A stretch of DNA of 6,993 bases from Ruminiclostridium sp. GTDB taxonomy: Bacteria > Bacillota_A > Clostridia > Oscillospirales > Ruminococcaceae. Within the stretch, counting starts at the first letter, position 1. Each line of letters opens with the position of its first letter. The notes below the pieces were generated by a model, which saw only the letters and a program-made list of their open reading frames with translations, was not told where the DNA came from and searched no databases. The translations under genes were made by a program, and so were the position numbers. Of the stretch, positions 1-5,659 are shown in pieces. The stretch lies in NCBI GenBank assembly GCA_017550775.1, contig JAFZOA010000189.1:1-6993 (forward strand), written 5' to 3'.

Positions 1-83
1 CGGCTTAACAGCCAGAGCAGGAACCACAGATATAGTTCGCTGTTCAGAAAACCTACCCCACAGGGGGAAAGGAGACTCACACC

Positions 84-326
84 ATGAAAACTATCGAAGA
101 ATTTATCAGGGCAATAGGAGAGTCCGGGACTCTCCGCAAAGAGCTTGAAGAGGTAAAGGATATGAACGCCCTTGCGGAGTTCCTGAAAAAACATGATGTT
201 GACGGCACTGCCGAGGACTTCGACAAGGCTATGACCGACATTGGAAACGAAGAAGGCGAGCTTGACGACGATGAGGCAGAAGCAGCGGCAGGCGGTTTCA
301 AATTTGGTTTGCCGTGGCATCCGTGA
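84..326 (+). CDS. Nif11-like leader RiPP precursor, 9-residue core
   Basis: An 80-residue acidic small protein that resembles a ribosomally made peptide precursor with a Nif11-like leader. Residues 1-58 form a predicted helical leader (MKTIEEFIRAIGES, then ALAEFLKKHDVDGTAEDF), matching the usual Nif11-type pattern of an N-terminal helix and a second helix with a 'sAEDF' turn. Residues 59-71 are the processing motif ELDDDEAEAAAGG, so a C39-type double-glycine protease would be expected to cut after G71. That would release FKFGLPWHP, a short core rich in aromatics and proline with no cysteine, serine or threonine. This argues against lanthipeptide or sactipeptide chemistry. The start is set by GGAAAGGAGA at 66-75. 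It is the first of three genes with the same ribosome site and cleavage motif, with 25 nt to the next. Family membership is by recognition of the pattern; the modification and activity of the product are unknown. Confidence 0.82.
   Translation: MKTIEEFIRAIGESGTLRKELEEVKDMNALAEFLKKHDVDGTAEDFDKAMTDIGNEEGELDDDEAEAAAGGFKFGLPWHP
258..296 (+). repeat. Processing-motif module, copy 1
   Basis: Thirteen codons encoding ELDDDEAEAAAGG in the first precursor. Relative to copy 2, five codons differ only silently and one changes the residue (Leu to Ile). The conservation is therefore at protein level, as expected for a protease recognition site. Confidence 0.8.
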
Positions 327-351
327 TAATGCGCAGAAGGGAGACTTCACC

Positions 352-609
352 ATGAACGAGAAAATCTATAACGGTACGCCCTGTGAACAGGAGCCCGAGG
401 ACGTGAAGAAGCTGTCCCCGGAAGATGCCGAGGGCGAGATAGACGACGATGAAGCGGAAGCAGCCGCAGGAGGAACGATATCTCCGGCGCGGGCATACCT
501 CGAGCTCGGCGAACTGAAGGCTAAGAAGGAAAGTGAGATGTCGGAAATGCAAGAGCGCCTGGAGCGTGATAAGCAGGAACTTGAGATCCGGCACAGACTC
601 AGAATATAA
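352..609 (+). CDS. Double-glycine leader peptide precursor with long charged helical core
   Basis: An 85-residue small protein, second in the precursor array. It starts at the ATG preceded by AAGGGAG (337-343); an upstream in-frame ATG at 241 lies inside the previous gene and has no ribosome site. Residues 29-41 are EIDDDEAEAAAGG, almost identical to the first peptide, but only 28 residues precede it, so most of the Nif11-like helical leader is absent. The predicted product after G41 is 44 residues. It opens TISPARAYLELGEL and continues as a highly charged Lys/Glu/Arg stretch with hydrophobic residues at roughly 3-4 spacing (Met and Leu at core positions 22, 25, 29 and 36), suggesting one long helix or coiled coil. 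It contains no cysteine; the only cysteine is at leader residue 11. It could be an unmodified helical bacteriocin-like peptide, a signalling peptide or an altered RiPP. Coding status is supported by the shared motif, ribosome site and gene spacing; its function is not known. Confidence 0.72.
   Translation: MNEKIYNGTPCEQEPEDVKKLSPEDAEGEIDDDEAEAAAGGTISPARAYLELGELKAKKESEMSEMQERLERDKQELEIRHRLRI
436..474 (+). repeat. Processing-motif module, copy 2
   Basis: Thirteen codons encoding EIDDDEAEAAAGG in the second precursor. Relative to copy 3, four codons differ silently and one changes Asp to Glu. It is preceded by 28 codons of non-Nif11-like leader. Confidence 0.8.
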
Positions 610-643
610 GCCGGACGATCAACTCAGAAAGGAGATCCTGACC

Positions 644-781
644 ATGAATACGAATGAAGAATTGTCCCTTGAAAGCCCCGAAATCGAGGACGAGATAGAG
701 GACGATGAGGCGGAAGCGGCCGCGGGCGGAAAAATGGTTATATCGCCGGATTCAAGGGTGCAGTACAAGAAGCTTGTCTGA
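644..781 (+). CDS. Double-glycine leader peptide precursor, 16-residue core
   Basis: A 45-residue peptide, third and shortest of the array. The start at 644 is set by AAAGGAG (628-634), in the same arrangement as the other two genes (ribosome site, short spacer, then ACCATGAA). The longer in-frame reading from 533 would begin inside the preceding gene and is rejected. The leader is only 29 residues, acidic (MNTNEELSLESPEIED) and ending EIEDDEAEAAAGG, so it is reduced to the region around the cleavage site. The expected product after G29 is KMVISPDSRVQYKKLV, basic and cysteine-free. Its ISP tripeptide also occurs near the start of the second core (TISP), which may indicate common descent or a shared recognition feature. 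The gene ends 21 nt before a terminator hairpin, so it is probably the last of its transcript. It is too short for confident family assignment by itself; the repeated motif is the main support. Confidence 0.7.
   Translation: MNTNEELSLESPEIEDEIEDDEAEAAAGGKMVISPDSRVQYKKLV
692..730 (+). repeat. Processing-motif module, copy 3
   Basis: Thirteen codons encoding EIEDDEAEAAAGG in the third precursor. Eleven of the 13 residues are identical in all three copies, while several third codon positions differ. Confidence 0.8.
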
Positions 782-802
782 CAGAGCGAAGATCCGGAAC
801 AG

Positions 803-834
803 ACAGCGCATACGATCGGGTATGCGCTGTTTTT
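803..834 (+). terminator. Intrinsic terminator after the precursor genes
   Basis: A perfect 11-bp stem, ACAGCGCATAC (803-813) pairing with GTATGCGCTGT (820-830), encloses a 6-base loop (GATCGG) and is followed directly by a U-tract (830-834). It starts 21 nt after the stop codon of the third precursor. It therefore probably ends the peptide transcript and insulates it from the downstream transporter operon. Confidence 0.88.
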
Positions 835-949
835 ATGCTCGTCTGAGGTTGTTCTTTGTGAACGCGCGGGCTTATGTCGTGCATGGTCAGAGATACAGAC
901 TTCCCGGCAGCTGTGATGCCGCCTGATCGTATACGGCTCCAACAAATAC
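835..949. other. Intergenic spacer with no recognised feature
   Basis: Between the terminator and the promoter at 950 I see no convincing gene, repeat or RNA. Open frames crossing it on either strand lack a ribosome site and a coding-like composition. A small imperfect dyad (CGGCA, 7 bases, TGCCG; about 906-922) is too short to call an operator. Confidence 0.5.
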
Positions 950-978
950 TTGACAATCAATTTAGTCTGATATATAAT
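950..978 (+). promoter_or_regulatory. Consensus sigma-A/sigma-70 promoter
   Basis: TTGACA at 950-955 and TATAAT at 973-978 both match the housekeeping consensus exactly and are separated by 17 bp. Transcription would start near 984-986. It points towards the transporter operon and lies downstream of the terminator of the peptide genes. The last base of the -10 box is also the first base of the TTAA where the inverted-repeat element begins, so the promoter would be intact both with and without the element. Activity is inferred from sequence match only. Confidence 0.85.
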
Positions 979-1157
979 TAAGGCAATACCGCACAAAGCA
1001 CGGCTGGCGCCTTTGCACTTGTCTTGCTTGCGCCTTTTCCGTCATATTGCCCAAAATCCACTTGACTTGCGCCAGCAAGCCTGCGTGTCTTTTAGCCAAT
1101 CTGACGTAAAATTCGACTGCACAATACAAGCACAATCTTTGTGCGGTATAGCCTTAA
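978..1157. mobile_element. MITE-like element with 21-bp terminal inverted repeats
   Basis: The 180-bp segment is bounded by inverted repeats at 978-998 and 1137-1157. Read inward, both begin TTAA and continue GGCWATACCGCACAAAG, with one mismatch in 21 positions (A versus T at W). The ends are TTAA on both sides, consistent with a TTAA or TA target duplication, although the palindrome makes the exact boundary ambiguous. Inside is a second inverted pair, GCTGGCGC (1003-1010) with GCGCCAGC (1069-1076), and a short direct repeat TTGCGCC. No open frame in it looks like a transposase, so it would be a non-autonomous element mobilised in trans. It separates the promoter from the oppA leader, and its outer repeats could pair into a long RNA stem in the transcript. 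A structured regulatory RNA is an alternative, but the TTAA-bounded symmetric ends favour a mobile element. Confidence 0.78.
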
Positions 1158-1240
1158 AATGACTGTAACGGATGTCCGCAAACAGGCTCCGTCAGGGTCT
1201 TTGATATCAGATTCCGGTTCTAAGCATGAAAGGATCGTTT
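979..1240 (+). other. Putative 5' leader region of the opp operon
   Basis: If transcription starts near 985, the mRNA leader before the oppA start is about 256 nt. Nearly all of its first 170 nt is the inverted-repeat element, followed by an 83-nt native stretch (1158-1240). The native stretch contains a short dyad CGGATGTCCG at 1170-1179 and the oppA ribosome site. No known riboswitch or T-box signature was recognised. Confidence 0.45.
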
Positions 1241-3217
1241 ATGAAGCCGAAAATAAGAACGATAACACACCTGCTCATCCCGGGGATCGCGGCGGCGCTG
1301 CTGCTTTCCGGGTGCTCAACGGATATAGGATCCATGCGCGGGAAATACACATACAAGACAGATCTCGGAAACATATCCACCTTTTCTCCGACAGATTACA
1401 AGAACAGTTCCGAAGGTCAGATCCTCACCTATACAAGCAGTAATCTGTGGGAACTGGTGATGAACAAGGAACATACCGACCATGAGATAGTAAACGTTAT
1501 GGCGGCGGACAAGCCCGAAGATGTGACCGCGGAATACGCGGGAAACGAGAAATACTGCGTCCCCGCCGATGCCGAAGCGGGATATGCATGGCGGATAACT
1601 ATAAGGGACGATATGAAATGGGAGAACGGCGACCCGATCACAACAGCCGATTACGCCTATTCGCTGAAACAGTACATCTCCCCGGATATGAAGAATTACC
1701 GCGCTTCAAGCTACTATAACGGGACCTACGCCCTTGTGAACGCCTATGAGTATTATAACGGAGAGAACGTGAACTTCGACGATGTAGGGTTTGTCGTGGA
1801 CGGCGACTACACCATGACTGTTATACTGGCTACCCCTATAATGTCGGTGAATAAGATCATGCTTGACCTGCCCTCCATAACGCTTGTCAACCCGGAGCTT
1901 TACGAAAGCTGCAAGAAGGAGTCCGGCGGGCTTATAAAGTCGAGCTACGGCACCTCGAAAGAATCTTATCTTTCCTGCGGCCCGTATAAGATCGAGAGCT
2001 ATCAGGAAGGCAAGGAGATACATTTAACGCGCAACGAGAACTGGTTCGGCTACATTAGCGGCTATTTTGCGGACAAATACATGACGACCGATATAGTGAT
2101 GACCGTCATGCCCGACAAGAACACCAAGCTCAGCTCGTTCCTGAGCGGCGGGATATCCACCGTGAGCGTGAATATAGACAACCTTGACGAATACGGCACG
2201 AGCGACTATGTTTACTTCATTCCCGGGTACAGCACCACGGAGCTCGCGCTGAACATCGACTTCGATTCGCTGAAATCGCGCGAAAAGAAGGGCGAGAACA
2301 AGACGATACTCAGCTACAAGGATTTCAGGAAAGCGTTTTCGTTCTCGATCGACAGACAGGAATACATAAGCGATTGTATCGGCATGGGAACACCCGCGTA
2401 CGGACTGCTGAGCAGCGGTTATATCTGCGACATGGACACCGGCGAGCCCTACCGGAACCTTCCGGAGGCACAGGCGCTCCTGCAGGACGTGTATGAGGAC
2501 TATGACAATGATCTGTCGGGATATAACCTGCGGAGAGCTTCCGAGCTGCTGACAAGCGCTTATCAGCAGTGCTACAACGACGGGAACATTTCCTCTGCGG
2601 ACATAGTAACGCTCGAAATGCACGTCAAAAGCATTACCGCCGACTCGCAGAAGGAGATCGAGTTCCTTGAGACCTCGCTGCTTGACGCTGCGGCAGGCAC
2701 ACCTCTCGAAAACAGGATAAAGCTCAATCTTGTATCAAACCCGGATTATTACAATACGCTGAAAAAAGGCGGGTGCGATATGATAAAGGGCGGCTGGACC
2801 GGCGGTATGACAGACCCGTATTCGTTCATGGAGGTATATGTCGATCACAATTATATACTTGAATACGGTGTCGATACGGATGCGCCGCTTGAAATGACCG
2901 TTGACGGCGAGAAACGCGTCTTGTCCTATTCAGAATGGTATGACGAGCTTACAAGCGGAGATTATGCAAATGCGGACGACCGGGTAAGAAACGAGATACT
3001 CTGTCAGCTCGAAAAGGCTCTGCTTATGGACTATCACGCTATCCCGCTCATGAACCCGTACTCCGCGCAGCTTATCTCGCAGAGGCTCCGCTTTGAGAGC
3101 GACCACTACGTTGACAGCCTTGTGGGCTACGGTTCGTTTGCCGGCATCACCTACACCATGGACGATGCGGAGTGGGCGATATACTGTCAGGAACACCGGC
3201 TGAACATGGGATACTGA
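1241..3217 (+). CDS. oppA: Oligopeptide ABC transporter substrate-binding lipoprotein
   Basis: A 658-residue extracytoplasmic substrate-binding protein of the SBP_bac_5 (OppA/DppA) family, which captures peptides and delivers them to the OppBC channel. The N-terminus has a lipoprotein signal peptide: basic MKPKIR, a hydrophobic stretch, and the lipobox LLSGC with Cys25 as the lipidated residue. The start at 1241 is chosen because AAAGGA (1229-1234) lies 6 nt upstream; the in-frame ATG at 1226 has no ribosome site. Family landmarks are WRITIRDDMKWENGDPITTAD (begins near residue 117, equivalent to 'W.f.LR.g.kWsdG.pvta.D'), SCGPYKIESY near 245 with the following 'L.RN.nWfG', and GGWTGGMTDPYSF near 517-530. 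At 658 residues it is longer than classical OppA (about 540). It heads the opp operon, with 13 nt to oppB. The actual ligand (oligopeptides, or a specific peptide) cannot be read from the sequence. Confidence 0.93.
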   Translation: MKPKIRTITHLLIPGIAAALLLSGCSTDIGSMRGKYTYKTDLGNISTFSPTDYKNSSEGQILTYTSSNLWELVMNKEHTDHEIVNVMAADKPEDVTAEYAGNEKYCVPADAEAGYAWRITIRDDMKWENGDPITTADYAYSLKQYISPDMKNYRASSYYNGTYALVNAYEYYNGENVNFDDVGFVVDGDYTMTVILATPIMSVNKIMLDLPSITLVNPELYESCKKESGGLIKSSYGTSKESYLSCGPYKIESYQEGKEIHLTRNENWFGYISGYFADKYMTTDIVMTVMPDKNTKLSSFLSGGISTVSVNIDNLDEYGTSDYVYFIPGYSTTELALNIDFDSLKSREKKGENKTILSYKDFRKAFSFSIDRQEYISDCIGMGTPAYGLLSSGYICDMDTGEPYRNLPEAQALLQDVYEDYDNDLSGYNLRRASELLTSAYQQCYNDGNISSADIVTLEMHVKSITADSQKEIEFLETSLLDAAAGTPLENRIKLNLVSNPDYYNTLKKGGCDMIKGGWTGGMTDPYSFMEVYVDHNYILEYGVDTDAPLEMTVDGEKRVLSYSEWYDELTSGDYANADDRVRNEILCQLEKALLMDYHAIPLMNPYSAQLISQRLRFESDHYVDSLVGYGSFAGITYTMDDAEWAIYCQEHRLNMGY

Positions 3218-3230
3218 GGGAGGCTCCGGA

Positions 3231-4196
3231 ATGATAAAATACATAATCAAGAGACTTATCTCGGCGATTCTGAGTCTCTTCATAATAATGACCATGCTGT
3301 TCGTGCTGATACGTCTGCTCCCCAACCCGGTCGAGCAGGTCGTCGGCGGAAATGCGCAGGCTCTTGAGGATATGCGCAAGGCATGGGGCTACGACGAGCC
3401 GATACTCGTGCAGTACGGGATCTTCCTGAAAAACGTGTTCACGAAGTTCGACTGGGGATTTTGCACAACGACGGGAACATTCCTCCAGCCGGTGACGGAA
3501 TACATCTCCTCGAAGCTCCCCGCGACGCTCTACATCAACATTTTTTCCGTGGTGATCTCGATACCGCTCGGAATACTGTTCGGTATGCTTGCCGCGATAT
3601 TCAAGAACAAGTGGCAGGACAAGGTGCTCAACGTCTTTATCGTCATGTTCATCTCTGTTCCCTCGTTCATTTACGCGATACTGATGCAGTACATAATCGG
3701 CTACCGGCTCGGCTGGTGTCCGCTCGTAATGAACAGCGGTACAGATTACTTCTCCCTGGAAATGATACATTCGGCGATAATGCCGATACTCGCGCTCTCT
3801 TTCGGTACGATAGCGGGAGACATGAGACTTGTCCGCGCCGAGCTTTCGGAAGCCATGACCGCGGATTATATGCTTCTTGCGCGGGCAAAGGGGCTGTCGC
3901 GCGGACAGGCGATCTTCCGCCACGCTCTTCGCAACTCGATGATACCGGTGCTTCCGACGATACTCGCGAACATCATCTTCGTAATAGGCGGCTCCCTCAT
4001 CATCGAGCAGATATTCTCGGTGCCGGGAGTCGGACAGCTGTACCTGAACTCCATAAATCTCCGCGATTACAGTCTCTTCATGGCGATAAGTATGTTCTAC
4101 ACGTCTATTGGACTTGTGGCGGGAATTATTCTTGATCTGAGCTACGGGTTCATTGACCCGAGAGTACGCATGGGAGGAGGGAAGAATGATGAGTAA
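3231..4196 (+). CDS. oppB: Oligopeptide ABC transporter permease OppB
   Basis: A 321-residue inner-membrane permease of the BPD_transp_1 family that forms one half of the peptide channel. It begins with the typical OppB/DppB start MIKYIIKRLISAIL and first membrane segment (residues 9-30). A periplasm-facing region with the family-like stretch 'D.PilVQYGiFLKN.F..DWG' follows (about 55-76). Further membrane segments lie near 98-125, 135-158, 178-197, 238-258 and 280-303. The cytoplasmic EAA loop that docks the ATPase is at about 207-241 (EAMTADYMLLARAKGLSR, then HALRNSMIPVL). The C-terminal GFIDPRVR is typical of the family. The ribosome site GGGAGG (3218-3223) lies between the oppA stop and this start. 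Its last codons overlap the start of oppC, indicating translational coupling. Length and layout are ordinary for OppB. Confidence 0.95.
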   Translation: MIKYIIKRLISAILSLFIIMTMLFVLIRLLPNPVEQVVGGNAQALEDMRKAWGYDEPILVQYGIFLKNVFTKFDWGFCTTTGTFLQPVTEYISSKLPATLYINIFSVVISIPLGILFGMLAAIFKNKWQDKVLNVFIVMFISVPSFIYAILMQYIIGYRLGWCPLVMNSGTDYFSLEMIHSAIMPILALSFGTIAGDMRLVRAELSEAMTADYMLLARAKGLSRGQAIFRHALRNSMIPVLPTILANIIFVIGGSLIIEQIFSVPGVGQLYLNSINLRDYSLFMAISMFYTSIGLVAGIILDLSYGFIDPRVRMGGGKNDE

Positions 4197-5640
4197 GAAG
4201 GAATACGACGATATACCCGTTGAAAAGCTCCGTTTTGCCGTCCGTGATGATATAATACACGACACCCCGCCGGAGACAAAGCCGCGCACGTTCTTCCAGA
4301 GCTCGTTCCTGCGATTCATGAAGATAAAGCCCGCCGTGATATCGGTGATAATACTCATTCTTATCGGGCTTTACGCGCTCGTCGTTCCTATGGTCTATCC
4401 CGACGCGGTACACGAGCATGATACGGCATACGCTTTCACGCTCCCGAGGCTCGGCGATATTGACATCGGCATCTGGAACGGTTGCTCCGACAAAACTCTG
4501 AATACCCAGCGCTATGACCTGTATTCTGCGATACCCGGTGCGATACGAAAGCTGTACTCGATCGGAACGGCGAGCTATCCGGACGGCGAAAAGACCGTGT
4601 ATAATGTCTCGGTGGATTCTTATGCTATAGTCGGATACAAGAAGTTCACCGTAAGAAAGGACGAGTACGAACGCATTCTTGACTATGAGCGCGAGACGGG
4701 AAGACAGATGCTCTACCCGCTCAGAGATCCGGAACTTATCAACTGTCCGGTATACAACTCCAACGAGAACGCCTGGTTTCTGACCGATGAGAAAGGCGTG
4801 GCGATACGCGACGGGAACGGCGAGCTTCAGGACATCTTCATGCACGACCCGGACAGTAAGGACGGCTATCTGTACGCGCTTCCGAAGCAGGAAGATACCA
4901 TGTATCAGGTGCGCGTGCTGTACAGCGAGTATTACCGCTTTACAAACGGCAAATACGCGAGCTTCCTGTTCGGCGCGGACGAATTCGGCTATGACATATT
5001 CGTAAGGCTTGCGAGCGGTGCGCGTGTATCACTCACCATTTCCGTCGGCGCGTCGCTTCTCACCCTCATAATCGGCATACTTGTAGGTGCGGTGGAGGGT
5101 TACTACGGCGGAGCTGCCGACCTCATAATCGAGCGCGTCAAGGACATACTGTTCAGCGTCCCGACGGTCATCTTCATGACGCTGTTCCAGCTTTATATTG
5201 GTGCCTCGCTCGGCGCCCTGTCCGCAATGTTCATCTGCTTCGTGTTCTTCGGCTGGGCAGGTATATCTTCGACTGTACGAGCGCAGTTCTACCGGTTCAG
5301 AAACCGCGAATACGTTCTCGCGTCAAGAACGCTCGGTGCGAGGGATCCCCGCCTTATCTTCCGGCATATCCTTCCCAATGCTTCCGGTTTCATCATCACG
5401 AGCGTGGTGCTCGGCATACCGGGTATCATCTTCGGAGAAGCGACCTACACCTACCTCGGTATCGTGAACCTCAACTCGAAGGATATGACAAGTATCGGTA
5501 CCATGCTCGAAAACGGACAGAGCACGCTCTCCTCATATCCGCACTGCGTACTGTTTCCGGCGCTTCTGCTCTCGATAATGCTCATCTGCATGAACAACTT
5601 CGGCAACGGACTGCGTGATGCGTCGAACCCTGTATCCTGA
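4186..5640 (+). CDS. oppC: Oligopeptide ABC transporter permease OppC with large extracytoplasmic insert
   Basis: A 484-residue second membrane subunit of the peptide channel. The start is set by AGGAGG at 4175-4180. ATG codons at 4186 and 4189 are both possible; the ATG at 4153 is rejected because it lies deeper in oppB without a site. Residues 1-48 are a cytoplasmic tail and 49-71 the first membrane segment. The conserved OppC block FLFGADEFGYDIFVRLASGARVSL appears only at 260-283, then membrane segments near 282-306, 320-338, 342-360, 400-418 and 455-470. The EAA loop is around 370-398 (REYVLASRTLGARDPRLIF). Typical OppC proteins are about 300 residues with a short link after the first segment; here about 190 residues (72-259) intervene, predicted to lie outside the membrane. 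The insert is Tyr- and Asp-rich and has two cysteines (Cys100, Cys187). Long OppC forms are, as far as I recall, found in other Clostridia. It overlaps oppB by 11 nt. Confidence 0.93.
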   Translation: MMSKKEYDDIPVEKLRFAVRDDIIHDTPPETKPRTFFQSSFLRFMKIKPAVISVIILILIGLYALVVPMVYPDAVHEHDTAYAFTLPRLGDIDIGIWNGCSDKTLNTQRYDLYSAIPGAIRKLYSIGTASYPDGEKTVYNVSVDSYAIVGYKKFTVRKDEYERILDYERETGRQMLYPLRDPELINCPVYNSNENAWFLTDEKGVAIRDGNGELQDIFMHDPDSKDGYLYALPKQEDTMYQVRVLYSEYYRFTNGKYASFLFGADEFGYDIFVRLASGARVSLTISVGASLLTLIIGILVGAVEGYYGGAADLIIERVKDILFSVPTVIFMTLFQLYIGASLGALSAMFICFVFFGWAGISSTVRAQFYRFRNREYVLASRTLGARDPRLIFRHILPNASGFIITSVVLGIPGIIFGEATYTYLGIVNLNSKDMTSIGTMLENGQSTLSSYPHCVLFPALLLSIMLICMNNFGNGLRDASNPVS

Positions 5641-5659
5641 CGAACGGAGATTATTCTGT

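Noticed and set aside
1..83. Possible end of an upstream coding region; one frame stays open from base 1 to a TGA at 85-87, another has TAA at 6-8.
   Set aside because: Too short to judge. The TGA overlapping the ATG also arises simply because the start context is ATGAAA, and no motif similar to the precursor cores or leaders is visible.
241..351. Longer version of the second precursor starting at the ATG at 241.
   Set aside because: It would overlap the first precursor in another frame without a ribosome site, whereas the ATG at 352 has the same ribosome site and ACCATGAA context as the other two genes.
533..643. Longer version of the third precursor starting at 533.
   Set aside because: This part lies inside the second gene in another frame and has no ribosome site; 644 has AAAGGAG at proper distance.
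978..1157. CRISPR repeat, riboswitch or T-box reading of the inverted-repeat region.
   Set aside because: There are no regularly spaced direct repeats and no T-box or known riboswitch core elements; the symmetric TTAA-bounded ends fit a small transposable element better.
1226..1240. Start of oppA at the first ATG (1226).
   Set aside because: No Shine-Dalgarno lies upstream. AAAGGA lies between this ATG and the one at 1241, which also gives a more standard lipoprotein signal peptide.
1141..1443. Open frame of 100 codons overlapping the start of oppA.
   Set aside because: It begins inside the right inverted repeat, has no ribosome site and reads oppA out of frame with no recognisable protein features.
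3147..4358. Long open frame of about 400 codons on the - strand opposite oppB.
   Set aside because: It mirrors the coding bias of oppB on the opposite strand; the product is an Arg/His/Tyr-rich sequence with no family features and no proper start region.
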